Part shown: in pieces, positions 1-10,236 of the stretch
How the letters are laid out: each line of letters begins with the position of its first letter
How positions within the stretch are numbered: position 1 is the stretch's first letter
NCBI GenBank assembly: GCA_022605955.1
Contig: JAKCOZ010000009.1
Span: forward strand, 1,550,001 to 1,614,000
Direction of reading: 5' to 3'
DNA: 64,000 nt
DNA from: Rallus limicola
Lineage: Eukaryota > Chordata > Aves > Gruiformes > Rallidae
Translations under genes and position numbers: made by a program
The notes under the pieces: generated by a model
The model's input: the letters and a program-made list of their open reading frames with translations, nothing else
Databases searched by the model: none
What the model was told of the DNA's origin: nothing

Positions 1-219
1 CAGAGATTATTAGAAGGCACATGCAAACTCACCACACTTTGAATGAGAACAGCTGCTCATATTTCCCTACTGCATGTTGGAAATGCTTTGAAATCTACCA
101 TCAAGGAGTATTCTAAAAACAAAGTTATTCAAAGGCCACCTTTGTTTGCAGACAATGCACTAGCCAATGCTGTTCACATTCTGCCAGGCTGCCTTAATGT
201 ATCACTGCAAGCAATATTT
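1..219. other. Unique sequence, nothing recognised
   Basis: AT-rich unique sequence before the first CR1 element. No repeat, RNA gene or convincing exon is seen. An open frame starting at 43 runs on into the CR1 copy and is chance. Confidence 0.6.
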
Positions 220-698
220 CACAGAATCATAAAATCCCAGACTGGTCTGGGTTGGAAGAGACCCCAAGGAGCACAGAGCTCCAACCCCCGACACAGGCAA
301 GGACACCAACCTCCAGGCCTGGAGCTACACAAGGTTGCCCAGGGACCCAGCCAACCTGGCCTTGAACACCCCCAAGGGATGGGGCACCCACCCTCTTTCT
401 GGGCAGCCTGTTCCACCATTAAGTGGTGAGGTGTTCCCTTCACCACTCTCTCTGTAAAAAACTTCCCAGTATCTAATTTAAACCTTCATTCCTTTAGTTT
501 TAATTCATCCCCCTTCTCCTGCCAGGCTCTGCCCTTGAACAAGCTGATTCCCCTCCTGTTCCTCTGCTCCCTTCAGGGACTGGCAGGCTGCAATGAGGTC
601 CCCCCACAGCCTTCTCTTCTCCAGGCTGACCCAGCCCAGCTCCCTCAGCCTCTCTCCATAGGGGAGCTGCTCCAGCCCTCTGAGCATCGTTGTGGCCC
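220..698 (-). mobile_element. CR1 LINE 3' end, group B, 5'-truncated
   Basis: The plus strand begins with the reversed CR1 tail (CACAGAATCATAAAATCCCA, then a TTGGAAGAGACC-type box), so the element's sense strand is minus. It runs through the 3' UTR into the C-terminal end of ORF2, where minus-strand frames read pieces such as [12 protein letters not shown] on one strand and a degenerate [13 protein letters not shown] on the other. It belongs with the copies at 5871, 7737, 8697, 17584 and 48248. It retains a slightly degraded inverted repeat (CCTGCCAG at 518-525, GACTGGCAGG at 578-587). CR1 is a non-LTR retrotransposon that copies from its 3' end, hence the missing 5' part. It cannot move by itself. 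Confidence 0.93.
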
Positions 699-751
699 TT
701 CAACATTAATATTCTGCTGAAGGGCTAAACACTGGTATTACTCTGTGCTTT

Positions 752-1278
752 TGTCATGGTTTAACATGGCAAACAGCTACACCAGCCACACAAGCATTCA
801 TTTGTTCGCTCCCCTCACCCCCACACTTGGATGGGGGAAAGAGTACTGAAAAGGATAAAAAAGGTAAAACTTGTGGGTTGGGAGGAAACAGTTCAATATG
901 ACAGAGAAAGGAAGAGTGATGATGATGATGATAAAAGAAGACACAGAAATAGTGCATGGCACAGTTGCTCACCTCTTGTTGAAGGTTATGCTCTGCTGGT
1001 TCCTGAGCCATACCACCTCCTACCCTCACACCCCAGTTATATACAGAGCATACAGCATATATATATCGTATGGAACATCCCTTTGGTGACTGGGGTCAGC
1101 TGTTCTGTCCATGTTCCCTCTCAACCCTGCCTCCTCGTTAGAAGGGCACTGTGGGATAAGTCCTTGACTGCTTGGCAACAACTAAAACCTGGGTGTGTTA
1201 TTCTTATCCTAAACCCAAGCCCAGCACTAACCAGCTGATAGGAAGAAAATTAACTCTATCCCAGCTGAAGTCAGGACA
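752..1278 (-). mobile_element. Solo LTR of an avian ERV (ERVL-like), diverged
   Basis: It starts TGTCATGGTTTAAC and ends with the GAAAATTAACTCTATCCCAGC-type sequence and CA at 1278, so it has TG..CA ends. It resembles the LTR at 62851-63400: both have a GTTGGGA/GTTGAGA box near the left end, a TATA region followed by GAACATCCCTTTGG/GATATCCCTTGGGG, and a GTTAACTCT-type right end. The promoter (GTTATATA at 1036-1043, read as TATATAAC) shows that transcription ran on the minus strand. Flanking bases 747-751 (gcttt) and 1279-1283 (gctct) match at 4 of 5 positions, consistent with a 5-base target-site duplication. No internal retroviral genes are present, so it is a solo LTR left by recombination. 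The family assignment rests on my knowledge of common avian LTRs. Confidence 0.8.
1036..1043 (-). promoter_or_regulatory. TATA box of the minus-strand LTR
   Basis: TATATAAC on the minus strand, at the position of the TATA box in related avian LTRs. The sequence just upstream on the minus strand has become a short TA-rich run (about 1056-1068), where the LTR at 62851 has a CRE-like box. Activity today is unknown. Confidence 0.45.
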
Positions 1279-4200
1279 GCTCTATAGTAGACTTTAGTTT
1301 TATAATCATAGTTTCTGTCATTCCCCCAATTCATGATGTTAGGTGTGTGAGAAAATGACATGGTGCTGATTCATCTGCATCAGAGCCCTGCCTATGACAG
1401 GTGTGTTATCTTCCTCGTTGCTGCTGGGTTGTTTTACAAGTCTTGTAGGAAATTAGAAGTGCATGTTTTTCATTTCAGTGACTTCCTAAGTAAGAAAGTT
1501 TAAAATTTTCCAGAAGCTATTTAGTGAATACATTTGAATCCACCAGAGAGAGAAGTATTTACTGTTATTGTTAAAATGCTTGGATGGCAGAGCTAGCTTC
1601 TAATTTTAGAAAAATAAGAATCATTATCTGGACTCAACAAACCCAGTTCCTACAGAAGTAAGTCTGATAAATTGCTTCAGACTCTCTTTTCTTGTTACTT
1701 GCAGGCACACAGTTTGGACAGAAATGATATAAAACATTTCAGGAAAAGTGTATGTAAGTAATATATAGATACATGCATATAGAAGTAGAAATATATACAT
1801 GAAAATGTACTTAAATAAAACCATGCAGGAGTATATACAGAAGCATACACATATATAGGCAGAAATTTTGTGTTTATCATGACCCGACCATTGAACAGTA
1901 CAGCAGCTCCTTTCATGTCCATGGATTTGCTGTATTCATGGATCTGCTCCCCTTGACTTATCTTGGATCCCTGGATTTTCATCAGGCAAGGAACGCGCCT
2001 TACACATAAAATAAAATTTATTAAAACACATCAGCACAAGTCCACATGCTTTAAGCTCAGATATATCCACATGCCCATCACACAGGAGGAGAACACGTCT
2101 GTTCTACCTTAAACAAATGCAAATATATAAAATAGGTTGCAGAAGTACAGAGGAGGATTCAATATTTAAACAAACCTCAAGATTGGTTGCTAGATCTGAC
2201 TGCAGGTCTCATAAATACTGCATAACTCAGGTGGGTGCATGCTCTATAGTTCACAGGCAGAGAATGTGTGTTGCAGAGCGTGAGATCTGGACTTCTTTCA
2301 CTCAGTACTTTATCTTTCCTATTAGATTGCATTTTTTTTAATACGCTGGCAGGTACCAAAATTCTAAATAAAGAAAAGAAGACAACCAGCAGGCATGTCT
2401 GCCTTTGCTTTTTTCCTCTGTCCTACATACCCCAGCTAGTCTTATCATCCCTTGCTTTTGTCCTCTCTAAAGCTTTTCATCATATAAGCTTCCTCCAGCA
2501 AATTCAACAGTTATTGTTCTGTCTGTAGCCTTCCTTGCATGCCCTGTCAGAAATGTGTGACAAGCTCTTTCCCCACCACGCTTTCTCCGCAGCCCTGGAT
2601 AATCTCTCTACAAGTAGCAACCTATAAATCCTCCCTTTTTTTCAGACTGGTAGTCCTAATTAGCATTATTTGGCCTCCTAGAACTGCATTTCCACAAAAT
2701 CTACACACATCTTTACATGCATCCCCCCACTAAATCTTACTGAATACCAAACTCATAAAAGCAATAGGGAAAAAATAAAGGAGAGAGAATAGTAATGCTC
2801 AAGGTGAATATTAATTAATTCAAGAGGATATTAAATCTGCTTATTGCAATGATGCTTAACAGCCTGCATTTTTCCACAACCATACCTTGTGTGTCTTTAA
2901 ACAAGTACTGCCTGTGTGCTTGTTGCACATCTCGCTGCTCCACGGCTGACACATTATCATTCAGAGCCAGGCATATCTCCAGTACAGCAGAGCTGGTCCC
3001 ACTTAGCATGAATCCAAGTACCACAAAAGGCTTATGGGAACCCTTTTAGTAGGCTGGTGGATTTTCTTGATGTGGAAACTATGGAAGAAGAAAAGAAATG
3101 TTTTATCTGCAGAAACGTTAAAGCTGATTTTGATCATATGCTCCATCCTCTGACTGCCTGGATGTGATGGGGAGCCTTCAACCATCCAGTCATTATCCCA
3201 AGCCTTCCTTTCTCCTATTTGTGAAACAGAGACACTCAGAGACATCTGTGTCAAAAATACCTGTTAAAGGTACAAAAACATTTAACACCTTTTTTTTTCT
3301 TTAGGAAATATGTTACTGCCAGAGCTTCTCCAATTTCCACAATGACCTCTCATGAGCATCAGCTGAATCTCACCTTTTCAGAAACAGGCTTTTATGAGAT
3401 GAGTGTAAATAGTAAAGCCCTAAAAGGAGGTTTGTGTCCAAGTAGTGAGCCATATTGATGTCCTTAAAATAATATTTTAATATACAAAATGGGAGTCGAC
3501 TTGCCTATGCTTCACCTAATTATTTTATTTTTAAAGAAAAATGTTTCCACAGCAAATAAATCTGGTTTCTATTTCATCTCACAGCCTAGCAATGTTTTAC
3601 TTTGATGTCCTCTGGTTGATACATCTCTTCTTTAGTCAGTACATAGGGAATCATGGATCATTATGGGGCAACCCCCTCCCAAGAATAAAACAAAGTTCTG
3701 GAAACTAATTCTTAAATGATCTAGTAATGAAACAGGAAATTATACATGATATTCAAGCACTTTTCACCATGAAAACATCAGAAGTCTGGAAACAAGATCA
3801 GAGAGAAGTTTTACAGAAACAACTTTGATACAGGAGGAAAACCAGAGCCACAGGGTAACTTCAGCCAGAATTATTTTGATGTAAGATGGGGAAAAAATTG
3901 ATCTTAAGACCAGCAAAGGAAATAATCTAAGAACTGGGAAGAATTATATTCTGTGTCTCTTATCAGTCACTGGAACTACTGACTGAGGAAGAGATGCAAC
4001 CACCACCATTACACACAGTAACCTCAGACATCATGGGGAAAGTTGAGAAAGAGGTTTAAAATACTTGTGAAAGGTCACTGGGGAAAAGCAGTGCTGGGAT
4101 GTACATGTGCTGCTGATGAGACTTTCACACATAAGAAAGGAGCCAGAAAGAACAGCCAGAATAATTAAAAAAGAAGCCATTCTACTCCGTATGCCAAGAA

Positions 4201-5870
4201 AGGTGGTGATATCCCCCTCCTGCTAAGAAGTAAAGATTCTCTGAAGTAATTCAATTTCAAGTGCACCTAAGGGAAAATCTGGTTGAATTTCAACTCATTT
4301 CAGGGAAAGCATCCCATGCAAAAGAAAGTGCCTTTCCATCAAACAATATTCAGGGAAACAAATCTTAGGGTATGTAAGAGTCTCTGGTAAATGCAGCAAT
4401 TAACTGAGATACAGAGGGGTGGGGGAGATAACACTGTGCTCTGAAAAAGCTTGGTTGGTGCACTAGAAATTCAACATGTAAGAGAACGATTGGCTAAGAA
4501 TACACATTGTAAAGTAATAGAGTTATGCAGAGCAAAAGGGAAATTTGCACCTGAATCACACATATGTAAGAGGAACATGATTGAGATATGAGAGTGAATG
4601 GGGAAATAAAGCCTTTGAAGAGAAAAAAAAAAATCATAAGACAGACAACTGCAAAAAATTTCATTTCCCAGATATCAATGAACTCTTCAGCCACAGGTCA
4701 TGGAAGAAACAAGAGATCTACAAAAGCAGCCAACTAAATCAAACCCAGATTTGAAAGTGGAGTGAGTACATGAGTGTTACTAATAGAGAATGAATGCCAT
4801 TCAAATAAATTACACAACAACCACAGGAGCTCCTCACAGCCTCCTTCTCCTCAACACCACCACAGCCAGGTCCCCTGGAGCACTGGACTCCACATTTTCA
4901 CTTATGTTTCCCAAATGATGTCGTTCATTCTGAGCTGATGTCAGTAGATGTGGATATGAGCAGCACTGCCACAGAGACACTTCCATACATAGCCTTATAA
5001 CAGCCAAAGAAGTAAAGGCAGCAGAAAAAATCCAGCTCAGACCTCTGCTTTAAAGAAGTCTGCTGCAAGAAGTTGCTTACAGAATTATTACTGGATTATT
5101 TGTTTGGTTATTGCCTCACTGACTAATTAGCTACTGATGTCTACTCTATGTTTCTAGTAGCTCTTGTGTTACCTGGCAGCTGAGCATCTTCAAAGGAGAG
5201 CACCTAAAAAAGGAGCTGGGCATCATCATAGCCAGGGTTATCACAGAAACATGTTGGTTGTCTCTGTGGTGGAAATCATGGGGAAGGTTTAAGAGTCAGG
5301 GCTGCAGCAATGATTTTAGCTGTGTGCCAAGGCATAAATCAACTTCCCTTCAATTAAGGCAAAAGTTGCTGCAGGTCTGTGCTTATATCTAGGCTAGCCA
5401 AAGAAAGATTAAGAAGATTGCTGTTATTTTGGCTATTATTGCTATTATTATTGTTGTAATGTATTTTGCTTAATTGCTTCTACCCTCAAATTCAGTCTGA
5501 AGTTGAAGGCTTTTCAAAGGGGGCTGCTTTCTAAGATGGCAGAAAGATATTTGAAAGATCTCACAAGGCCAGCCTGACAGAAACATGAACCTGGCAGGGG
5601 GTTCAGCACGATCACTGACGATAAGGAACTCGTTTCCACAGCTCCTTCGGTGCAGCCTGTGAGGTTTTCCCGAGTCTAGAGGAAATTTGGGGAGATACTA
5701 TCTGATCCTGGAGCACTTCTGGCTGACTTAGTAAATTGTATTTTAAACTACTGAACTCAGGGGTGGAGTCTGAAGCTGTGACGCCTGTGTACTCCATGGG
5801 TGGATAAGAGCACCTACCAGAGGGGTAAGGAACATCACCCCAGACCTCCAAAAACGTTCTGCCATAAAGA
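1279..5870. other. Unique AT-rich sequence, no gene recognised
   Basis: About 4.6 kb without a recognisable exon or mobile element. It holds minor low-complexity stretches: TA-rich sequence near 1757-1800, a T run near 3290-3300 and an ATT/ATTATT run near 5434-5460. The segment 5600-5870 directly before the next CR1 has slightly more GC (a clear CGAGTCTAG and a GACGCCTGTG) and could be an old unclassified repeat, but I cannot name it. Confidence 0.55.
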
Positions 5871-6356
5871 TAAGAAAGATGTGGGGCTGGTGGAGAGGGG
5901 TCAGAGGAGCCATGGAGATGCTCAGAGGACTGGAGCAGCTCCCCTATGGAGAGAGGCTGAGGGAGCTGGGCTGGGTCAGCCTGGAGAAGAGAAGGCTGTG
6001 GGGGGAACCTCATTGCAGCCTGCCAGTCCCTGAAGGGAGCAGAGGAACAGGAGGGGAATCAGCTTGTTCAAAGGGCAGAGACTGGCAGGACAAGGGGGAT
6101 GGAGTGAAGCTGGAGGAGGGAAGGTTTAAATTAGATCTTAGGGGGAAGTTCTTTGCAGAGAGAGTGGTGAGGGGCTAGAAGGGGCTGCCCAGAGAGGGGG
6201 TGGGTGCCCCATCCCTGGGGGTGTTGAAGGCCAGGTTGGCTGGGGCCCTGGGGAACCTTGTGTAGCTCCAGGCCTGGAGGTTGGTGTCCCTGCCTGTGTC
6301 AGGGGGTTGGAGGTCTGTGATCCTTGGGGTCCCTTCCAACCCATGCCATTCTATGA
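5871..6356 (+). mobile_element. CR1 LINE 3' end, group B
   Basis: A 5'-truncated CR1 on the plus strand, starting in the C-terminal coding part of ORF2. The reading frame at the start shows [16 protein letters not shown] and SLEKRRLWG, which are diagnostic CR1 ORF2 C-terminal motifs. It continues through the 3' UTR to CCCTTCCAACCC and the tail CCATTCTATGA. The inverted repeat typical of group B is intact (CCTGCCAGTC at 6019-6028, GACTGGCAGG at 6080-6089). An extra G after GGGGGG near 6005, and other small changes, break the frame. Confidence 0.94.
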
Positions 6357-6613
6357 GACAGCTGACAGTCCAAATGAAGGGTAAGAAATGGGAGGAGCTG
6401 GAAGCTGCTGTGCAGTCGGAAAGCTACAACCTGATGGCTACCAGATGGCACCTGAAACCTGGTGGGAGGAATCACACAGCTTGAATGCTGCAGTCGACAG
6501 CTGTAACTCTTCAGGAGGGACAGGGAGGGAAGGAGAGGTGGGGTGGGGGGAAATGGATTGATTGATTACACAGACTTGTCTTTGAAGAACTGCAATGCAA
6601 AAGGCAAGAGACT

Positions 6614-7035
6614 ATGGGTGAAAATTAGAGAACAAGCCAACACTGGAAAGATGTTTACTACAGGCCAACAGATCAAGGGGAGGATATCAATGAAACAGTC
6701 TTAGTTTAACTGCAGGAAGCACCAAGCTGGCAAGCCTTGATTCAACTGCTGTAAAAGCACACAACAAGCTCCAAGCTGTTTAGGAGATCTTTGGAGTGCA
6801 TTAGGATGACGTCCTAGTCCAGGTGATAGAAGCCAGACTGAGAGAAGACGCATTACTGGACCTATTGCTCACTGATAGAGAGGAACTTATTGGAGAGGTC
6901 AAGGCTGGTGGTAGCCTGGGCTGCAGTGGTCATGCCCTGGTGGAACTCATGATCTCAAGAGATATAGGCCAGGAGAAATGTCTAGTAAAGACCCTGAAAC
7001 TTAAGAAGGTAAATCTTCAGTTGTTAAGGAACTGG
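6614..7035 (+). mobile_element. CR1 ORF2 fragment, endonuclease end and linker to RT
   Basis: Conceptual translation on the plus strand gives YYRPTDQGEDINET around 6650-6700 in one frame. After stops and frame changes it gives EDALLDLLLTDREELIGEV, then GGSLGCSGHALVELMISR, at about 6840-6960. These correspond to the conserved C-terminal part of the CR1 apurinic-type endonuclease (the YRPP..D and LLDLVLTN..GLV..V..GGSLGCSDH region) and the start of the linker to reverse transcriptase. It lies 260 bases downstream of the 3' end of the CR1 at 5871, so it cannot be a collinear part of that copy and is an older independent piece. It is broken by stops and is not functional. Confidence 0.85.
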
Positions 7036-7549
7036 TAGATAGGACCCCAATACTAGCTGGACTTACGTTGCCTGTCCAATGTAGGCTGCCTGGATCAGCC
7101 AGCACTGCAAAACAGAGATTTATGCCTTTTCCTACCCCAAAAATTCAGGCAATGCATCTTCAATCTCTACCAAAGCACAGTACAAACCTGGATACTGAAG
7201 AGGACGCGACTAATACATGACAGATGCTAGTCACACCATTCAGTGTAGAACCAGAGGCTGCTCAGATGTTGCTGTGCTGAGGATTTATAAGAAATTCACC
7301 TGTTCTAGAAGAGGCAATGCAAAACTGCCTGCCAGGGAAGAAGAACTGTCCCCAGTACAGTGTAGTATCAGAGAGCACAACAAAACATGAGAGGAATCTT
7401 GGACAGTGAGCCATAATAGTGCACGTGAATTTTAGCTCAATTTTAAGTTTAGTTCTTCAGGTAGCCTTAAAGGCAAGTCAAAGGCAGTAAAGACAAAATC
7501 AGTATGACATCAAAAGTGTATTCCATTTCCTGAAAAGTAGTTCAGTGGG
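7036..7549. other. Unique sequence, nothing recognised
   Basis: About 510 bases between the ORF2 fragment and an LTR. The first part could be a further decayed CR1 stretch, but no motif can be read. Confidence 0.45.
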
Positions 7550-7736
7550 TGTCCTGGTTCTGGCCAGGCCAGAGTTAACCTTCCTGATTCCACACCACCT
7601 GACATCACTCCCCCATAAAAAGGGCTGCTGGAGGAGGGGTGCTCTGGGGTGCCTCCAGGGCAGTCTGAGTGTAGCTGGGGCATTGGGTCAGTCCTTGCAT
7701 TGTGCAGCATTCTGTTATCATCAATAAGGTTGGTGT
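7550..7736 (+). mobile_element. Short avian LTR, 3' side joined to a CR1 tail
   Basis: It begins TGTCCTGGTTCTGGCCAGG followed by AGAGTTAACC, the typical 5' start of a group of avian ERV LTRs. It then carries a TGACATCA box (7600-7607) and a TATA-like CATAAAAA (7614-7621), so it is in sense orientation on the plus strand. A CAATAA-type signal lies at 7732-7737, directly before CR1 tail sequence. No CA terminus is seen, so the LTR's 3' end is missing or displaced by the CR1 insertion. Subfamily unknown. Confidence 0.65.
7600..7621 (+). promoter_or_regulatory. LTR core promoter: CRE-like TGACATCA and TATA-like CATAAAAA
   Basis: TGACATCA at 7600-7607 differs by one base from the palindromic CRE TGACGTCA (G to A, a CpG-decay type change). 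It lies seven bases before the TATA-like CATAAAAA at 7614-7621. The same TGACATCA box recurs in the LTRs at 30691 and 62851. Function is inferred only. Confidence 0.4.
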
Positions 7737-7820
7737 CCCTGCCTGTGGCAGGGGGTTGGAGCTCTGTGACCCTCGGGGTCCCTCCCAACCCAGACCAGCC
7801 TGTGAGTCTGTGATTCTATG
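7737..7820 (+). mobile_element. CR1 LINE 3' tail, group B, very short
   Basis: Only the last 84 bases of a CR1: GGTTGGTGTCCCTGCCTGTG, GGGGGTTGGAGCTCTGTGAC, then CCCTCCCAACCC and the tail GTGATTCTATG. The sequence matches the 3' end of the copies at 5871 and 17584. Such short pieces are typical of early abortion of target-primed reverse transcription. Confidence 0.88.
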
Positions 7821-8696
7821 TAACATATGCGAGTCTCTGGTGTCTTGCACACTGTTAGGCCTTGAGGCCTGTTCAAAATGATGGGGACAATCCCAGAATA
7901 AAGAGTTACACTTTGCACCTCCTTAAATAGATTTTTAAAGGCAGGAAAGAAGAACATTCCATGCCCCAATTCAAAGCAGCTTTCAAAAAACATGCTGAGG
8001 GAAAAAAAAAGCTTATTTTACATCTCTTCTTAAATTAATACCCTGGATTGCAAGCAGCAGCTCGATGTGCAGGGATAGTGTTATTACAAAGGAGTGGGAG
8101 GGTTGATTTCATCATGAAAGAAATTTAAAACTGCCATGTATACACTGTCAGATTTGAAATAAGTTTCTGTAGTGCAAATTCCTGAATTGAAAATGGCAGT
8201 GTTACTAAAATGTCACTTCATTTTGGAGTTACTCAACAAATGCATTCGCAGAAGTGCTTGGTAATTATTTTTCGCACTTTTGGGCTCACACTGGACCTCA
8301 CCAGTTCATGAAACTCACACTTCATCTCGTTGTCATTCAAGTAATTTAAGGAAGTAAATTGAAAACATACTATGTGCAAAACTTCAACCTACAGATATGG
8401 TAATTTGTAATCCTAATAGACGTGCATGTCACCATACAGATATGTGTGGCAACACATAATGACCAGTGTCTCTATTTTATCAATGGGGAAACAGAAATAA
8501 AAGGCAAATGGTGTAACTGTCTCATTCATTTCACATTCACAATATCCCAATTTAGAAATGGAAAGAAAAGCATGACAACAGGAGAAAATGCATTAAAAAT
8601 CAAATCATGTTTCTTCTGTTGAGGTTTCTCAATGAATTCATTCCTGTCCTGTCCATGGTCTTGTCTACACACACATATATTTGATGGGGTTTTTTT
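7821..8696. other. Unique AT-rich sequence, nothing recognised
   Basis: About 880 bases with short A and T runs (for example near 8004-8012) and no recognisable exon or element. Confidence 0.55.
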
Positions 8697-9067
8697 CATA
8701 GAATCATGGAATCCCAGACTGGTCTGTGTTGGGAGGGACCCCAAGGGTCACAGAGCTCCAACCCCTTTGTCCTGCCAGTCTCTGCCCTTGAACAAGCTGA
8801 TTCCCCTCCTGTTCCTCTGCTCCCTTCAGGGACTGGCAGGCTGCAATGAGGTCCCCCCACAGCCTTCTCTTCTCCAGGCTGGACAAGCCCAGGTCCCTCA
8901 GCCTCTCTCCAGAGGGGAGCTGCTCCAGCCCTCTGAGCATCTCCGTGGCTCCTCTGACCCCTCTCCAACAGCCCCACATCTTTCTTGTGTTGGGGCCCCA
9001 GCTCTGGACACAGGAGTCCAGCTGGGGCCTCCTGAGGGCAGAGCAGAGAGGGACAATCCCCTCCCAG
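8697..9067 (-). mobile_element. CR1 LINE 3' end, group B, with internal deletion
   Basis: The reversed tail CATAGAATCATGGAATCCCA starts the element, with sense on the minus strand. After the 3'-terminal 70 bases it jumps at about 8765-8770 straight to the region around the inverted repeat (CCTGCCAGTC 8771-8780, GACTGGCAGG 8831-8840). It lacks about 200 bases present in the copies at 220, 5871 and 17584. It continues into ORF2 further than those copies: minus-strand frames show GLEQLPSGERLRDLG and SLEKRRLWG, and the stretch upstream in sense covers GAPTQERCGAVGEG. The junction lies in a C run shared by both sides. Confidence 0.92.
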
Positions 9068-9822
9068 TCTCATTTTCACTCTTAATTCCCCTCTGGCCCA
9101 TCTAAGACACCCCCAGAAACAGTCGGATAATGAAACTGATGCTGTCTAATGAAAGTATTTGTTGTGCTGTTGAACAAACTCTCCAAAATAGTTCAGTTCC
9201 AAATAATACTTCCCCATGCAGAACGTTCCTTTTCCTCTTTTAGCTCCTTGCTGTGCTGCTTTTTTTCCTCAACTCCCACAATCTTTTTAGTTGTAATGAA
9301 GGAAATTGAGGCTAATGAGTCGAAAGGGCAGCAATGATTGATTCATAATGTAATGCCTGACCTTCTGGAGGGCAATCTTTACTAAAGACATAGACAAAAA
9401 TAGGCTGGGCTGTAAGAAGGGATCTGAAGGCTGAGGTTTGAAGCCAGTCAGAGGTGGGCAGGTAGGTAGGCCCTGTGAAGGGTTTTAGCTAAGTGGTTTG
9501 AAAAGAAAGCAAGCTTCTTTACTGATGTGGGAAGCTGCAGGCATTTCAGAAAGAGACTTTTACTGAGCACTTTGAAGGTTTGGGAGTTACAAGATGGTGC
9601 CATGCAGCACACATCAAAAAAAAAAACAACCCAACATTTTCTGGTGGTTCAGGCTTCATTTTTGCTTGCAATAGTGTCTCAAGTTCATTTTCACACTCAT
9701 TCACCTTTACAGCAACTCCTCTAGAACACTTCAGCAGGAACTATCCTGACACCTCCTCTCACTTGCTCTTTTTCAGGAACAGTTGGGTGAAAACATTCCA
9801 ACTGAGGGGCCTCCCATGGCAT
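9068..9822. other. Unique sequence, nothing recognised
   Basis: About 750 bases of unique DNA with an A run near 9617-9627. No exon or named element is seen. Confidence 0.55.
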
Positions 9823-10236
9823 TCCAGAGGAGGCTATGCAGATGATGAAGGGCCTGGAGCATCTCCCCTGTGAGGAAAGGTTGAGTGAGCTGGGGCTGTT
9901 CAGCCTGGAGAGAAGAAGACTAAGGGGGGACCTAATTAATGTTTATAATTATCTTAAGCAGGGGATGCAGGGGGAAATGGCCAGCCCCTTTTCAGTGTCT
10001 GTGGGAACAGGACAAGGGGCAATGGCTGCAAGTTGGAGCATAGGAAGAACTTTTCCCCAGTGAGGGTGAGGGAGCCCTGGGCCAGGCTGCCCAGGGGGTG
10101 TGGAGTCTCCTTCTCTGGAGAGATTCCAGCCCTGTCTGGATGCCTCCCTGTGTGCCCTGTCCTAGGGACCCTGCTTTGGCAGGGGGTTGGACACGATGAG
10201 CTCTGGGGGTCCCTTCCAACCCCTGTGATTCTGTGT
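9823..10236 (+). mobile_element. CR1 LINE 3' end, group A (young)
   Basis: A 5'-truncated CR1 on the plus strand. It starts inside the ORF2 C-terminal coding region ([34 protein letters not shown]) and ends with CCCTTCCAACCCCTGTGATT and CTGTG. Its sequence is almost the same as the copies at 11876, 22072, 28340, 39701 and 58175. Like all group A copies it has CAGTGTCTGTGGGAACAGG and AGGGGGTGTGGAG, which alter the end of the ORF2 frame compared with other CR1 families. Confidence 0.95.
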
